The notes beneath the pieces were generated by a model. The model did no database searches and was not told where the DNA came from. It saw nothing but the letters and a program-made list of their open reading frames with translations. From Oegoconia quadripuncta (Eukaryota; Arthropoda; Insecta; Lepidoptera; Autostichidae): DNA of 64,000 bases. The translations under genes were made by a program, and so were the position numbers. Each line of letters starts with the position of its first letter. Position 1 is the first letter of the stretch. This document shows positions 60,903 to 64,000 of the stretch, one piece after another. Where the stretch lies: positions 15,501,124 to 15,565,123 of the forward strand of contig OX438741.1 of assembly GCA_949316235.1 (NCBI GenBank), written 5' to 3'.

Positions 60903-61500
60903 CCAGAGACTGTCAATTAGTACGTATACCTGGGACAAACAGTCTAGTTAGGTAAATCCAACGTCGAAAAGAAGGTCAATCGTCGAATCCAACTCGCCTG
61001 GTCAGCGTTTGGAAAGCTACGTAACATCTCCTTGTCCCAAATACCACAATGTCTCAAGACGAAAGTCTTTGATCAGTGTGTCTTGCCGGTAACGACATAT
61101 GGAACTTAAACGCGGTCGCTCACTATGGGTCATAAGAAGGCTCAAGGTCACCCAAAAGGCAATTGCTCTCCATTGCTATGCTATGCTCGGTGTTGAGGAG
61201 AAACAAAGTGACCGATATAGTCCGAAGAATTGCCAAACTTAAATGGCAGTGGGCGGGGCACATTGCTCGTAAGACCGACGGCCATTTGGGCGGAAAGATT
61301 CTCGAGTGGCGACCATGCAGCGGCAGACGCAGCGTCCCCCCCGAGCCCCCCACGAGGTGGACCGACGATTTGGTAAAGATCGCGGGAGGCCCTGGATGCG
61401 GGGAGCACGGGACTGTTCGTTGTGGAGATTTTTGGGGAAGGATTTTGCCCAGCAGTGGATGTCTTTCGGCTGATGGTGATAATGTCCAGAAACTATCATA
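60903..61500 (+). pseudogene. RTE-clade LINE reverse transcriptase, C-terminal part
   Basis: Read across at least two stops and two frameshifts: YVYLGQTV, NRRIQLAWSAFGKLRN, IPQCLKTKVFDQCVLPVTTY (thumb region), then in another frame KVTDIVRRIAKLKWQWAGHI, PTRWTDDLVKIAG. This is the classic RTE order ending WTDDLVK. Truncated at both sides and non-functional. Confidence 0.9.
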
Positions 61501-61544
61501 ACGCAATAGACAATCCATCGAATTAATTACCCAAATTAGTATTT

Positions 61545-61875
61545 AACCGCCTCCGTGGCTCAATGTAAACAACATTGGGTTTACGATTCGGAGGTCGCGG
61601 GTTCGATCTCCAGCGGGGTACATATTTAGTACTCGGTTTGGTAGGTGGTAGGGCATTTTAAATATCCGCCTGGCTAGCTACCACCATCTTATCTAAATGT
61701 GCCGCCAAGCAGCAATGTTAATAGCATTGTTGTGTTCCGGTTGTCAGAGATAAGATAGCCAGTCCACCAAATAAGATGGGGTTTCCGAGTCAGTACACTA
61801 CCACCTTCGGCCTCATCTTCACTTAACATCATGTGTGATTGAGGTCAAGTGCTAATCCGTTGTGCATAAAAAAGA
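61545..61875 (+). repeat. SINE-B, full length
   Basis: ACCGCCTCCGTGGCTCAATG, GGTCGCGGGTTCGATCTCCA, GGTAGGGCATTTTAAATATCC, CGTTGTGCATAAAAAAG. The best plus-strand copy. Confidence 0.92.
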
Positions 61876-62334
61876 AATTGCATCCGCAACTGGACTACTT
61901 AACTGGAACTGGAACTGGTTATATAGTTTCATAATATAACATTCATTACACGACTGAGTACAAGCGTTGTGCATAAAAATAATAATAACTTGACCCAGTG
62001 GTTGCCAACCACTGCACTAGACCGAACAAAGCGCCGAATAAATAAACAATTCGCATAAGAGCCCGAGAATACAACCCTGAGCTTATGAATTGAAGCTCTC
62101 TACGCTAGTAATATTTTTTTTAAACGAAAAAACGAATTTATAATAACGGCTTGAGATAGATGAATGCAAGCTGGTACAATAGCAAATGAAAACTTGCAGA
62201 TATTTTTTGCACAATGCACTTGTCTCTGTTGAAAATGAATTCTTTACTCCGTGGAAAGCCTGCGTTAAAACCTTTTTTAACTGCAGTAGAACGGAGATGG
62301 TATTTTAACGTAAGAAAGGTAAATCTAAAGTTAA
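61876..62334. other. No gene recognised
   Basis: A 74-codon minus frame (62138-62362) ends in SINE-A; no product recognised. Confidence 0.3.
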
Positions 62335-62570
62335 ATAATAAATAAATAAATATTTTGGACACTTACACCAATCATCTAGTCCCAAACTAAGCAAAGCTTG
62401 TACTATGGATACTAGATAACGGATAAACATTCATAAATATTTATAAAAACATCCATGACTCGGGAATTGTTCGTATTCCTCATACAAACATTTACCCCTC
62501 GCGGGATTCGAATCCGCAACCGTTGGTTTCGCTGTCAGGGTCAGTATCCACTACACCAATCGATCGTCAT
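62335..62570 (-). repeat. SINE-A, full length
   Basis: AATAAATAAATATTTTGGAC to ACACCAATCGATCGTC, with a 6-bp gap in GGGAATTGTTCGTATTCC. Confidence 0.9.
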
Positions 62571-63177
62571 AAGTTCCTATGATATTCATCAATTTTAATG
62601 AAAGGTATTGTAGAAAGCACCAATATAGAAGATATCTTGTGTTTTTCTATTCAAAATTCGTTTCTATTTGAATTAATTATTTTCAAACAGAGAATTGTCT
62701 CGCGGCACTTGCCACGCCACCTTGCGGCGTAATTCAACCGTTTACAATGAGTTCGAAATAAAATATGGCGCTGACTGTGCGTCTGTGATCCGTTCTCCAA
62801 TTCTAAATATCAAAAATCAATTCAAATCCGCCATACGGCATACCAAAATCTTCACAAAAACATCCGATAGTGTCAATAGGGAAGGATTCTCCTGAATCGC
62901 TCGTGGATGGACCCCCGGGGGCCCCCCAGGAAGACCAGGAACCGGCTACCGGTGAGTGCAGCATTCCGCATTTCTCTGTCACATAACTGAGCTATCGAAG
63001 ATATCAAACACTTGGTATATTGGCTTTGGCCAGTTGATTAATTTCGGCAAGACTTCCATTTGCTACGATCCTGACACACCTCTCTTGCTTTATTCATTCT
63101 CGTAATGTTGTTCATACATGCTCGTCGGTTTAGGGTACTCTTGACTTGGCCTTTCTTTAAAACGTCCCCGATTTGAT
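62571..63177. other. No gene recognised
   Basis: A 66-codon frame (62695-62895) followed by GGACCCCCGGGGGCCCCCCA and GACCAGGAACCGGCTACCGG resembles neither a repeat in this window nor a known protein. The G/C-rich spot may be from a LINE C-terminus (RGRPRT-like), which I cannot confirm. Confidence 0.3.
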
Positions 63178-63266
63178 CACAGTACGCTTCCACCTTCGAC
63201 CTCATCTTCACTTAACATCAGGTGTGATTGAGGTCAAGTGCTAAGCCGTTGTGGATTAAAAAAAAC
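63178..63266 (+). repeat. SINE-B 3' part
   Basis: CAGTACGCTTCCACCTTCGA through CTAAGCCGTTGTGGATTAAA. Confidence 0.82.
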
Positions 63267-64000
63267 AATGAAATATACACACTAATAAAAATAAAAAAAA
63301 CAGAAAGAAAATACAAAGAGAGAGTGTGTGCCGCAGTAGGACAAATGGATCATAACTCAGTGTGGCACATCACTCAAAGAGTGAAACACTGGTTTTCAGT
63401 TACAACCCCTACAAAGTACGAGTGCATAAAAGTACGCGCATGTTCCCGTCTGCGTGTACATTTGTGTCAATCGTGAGTGAAAAGTGTCCGTTGTTGATAT
63501 AGCTAGTGTTGAGTAGTAATTATGATAACTAGTTAAATTAATCATATGATGTGATGTGACAAAAGAAAAAAGAATAACTATTTAATAACAATGTAAGTTT
63601 AAAAACCAAACAACTCGACAGCATATTTTGCATTTCGACGTAACATAACGACTCGTATATCACTGGGGATTTGATTTGTTTTTATTGATATTTATATAAT
63701 AATATTATAATTAATAATGTAATGGTACCAATTTTGTTGTAATTTAGTTAGATCCATTAAATTTTAAGGGAAACCATTGTCAGTAACATAGTAAGAATCT
63801 TTAATTGGCATAAGTTTAGTATTAGTTTTCTGTATAAGAATTTGTAATTATGCTGTTGATTCTATGTAAATAAATAAATAAATTTCGCGGGCGTCATTTT
63901 GAATTTTATACCATAAAACGTAACCTATGACACTCCAGCGATTAAGACGAATCTAACAATATCAAACACTTCGAAATCGGTTAAGCCGTTGAGACTACAG
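63267..64000. other. No gene; dispersed repeat at the end
   Basis: 63885-64000 (GGGCGTCATTTTGAATTTTA, AACCTATGACACTCCAGCGA, TCGGTTAAGCCGTTGAG) is shared with 50885-50960 and 21165-21255. 63840-63880 carries an AAATA run. No coding support. Confidence 0.4.

Noticed and set aside
1..64000. Search for a novel defence, toxin-antitoxin or biosynthetic system
   Set aside because: No gene clusters, operon-like spacing or relevant domains were seen; the content is explained by eukaryotic transposable elements and satellites.

Overview
The window looks like a transposon-dense stretch of a eukaryotic, almost certainly lepidopteran (moth or butterfly), nuclear genome. The grounds are AT-rich DNA, an arthropod-type BEL/Pao retrotransposon, Helitron helicase fragments, mariner-like DNA elements, many tRNA-derived and 5S rRNA-derived SINEs, and LINE 3' ends ending in short tandem tails. 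No cellular gene could be identified with confidence, and there is nothing prokaryotic (no operons, CRISPR arrays or defence loci). The only intact long gene is the BEL/Pao polyprotein at 24910-30096.

Layout. Bases 1-10520 are a tandemly organised composite: three minus-strand Helitron 3' ends (1058, 4223, 7856), two carrying decayed Pif1-like helicase, separated by blocks of a ~110-bp repeat (R-block) and by 6-, 12- and 14-bp satellites built from one NNNGAC/NNNGAG theme. A GC-rich retroposon with a 14-bp target duplication sits in the fourth R-block. Bases 10520-23470 are a graveyard of SINEs, LINE C-termini and 3' tails, with CA repeats. Bases 23473-30382 are a complete BEL/Pao element with LTRs that look identical and a GCGTG target duplication, inserted into an older LINE 3' end. 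Bases 30383-64000 hold more SINE and LINE debris, a 1.03-kb fold-back mariner (33514-34547), four MITE copies, a 24-bp minisatellite with a 120-bp higher-order period (39122-39552), and a few exon-like open stretches that I could not identify.

Family labels used here (mine, not database names): SINE-A, tRNA-type head with TTGGTGTAGTGG and GGTTCGAATCC and an (AAATA)n tail; SINE-B, tRNA-type head CCTCCGTGGCTCAATG, body ending in TTGTGCATAAAAA; SINE-C, tRNA-type head CCTGTTTGGTGTAGTGG; SINE-D, tRNA-type head GTCGGTGGTTCAGCGGTTA; 5S-SINE, 5S rRNA-type head; repeat T, interspersed repeat opening ACTAGCTTT(CC)G; MITE-M, ~420-bp element with ends GGTCCTTACCTATGAAATTGG; R-block, the ~110-bp repeat array. 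All family calls come from reading and comparing copies within the window plus general knowledge of lepidopteran repeats; no database was searched, and boundaries of decayed copies are approximate.
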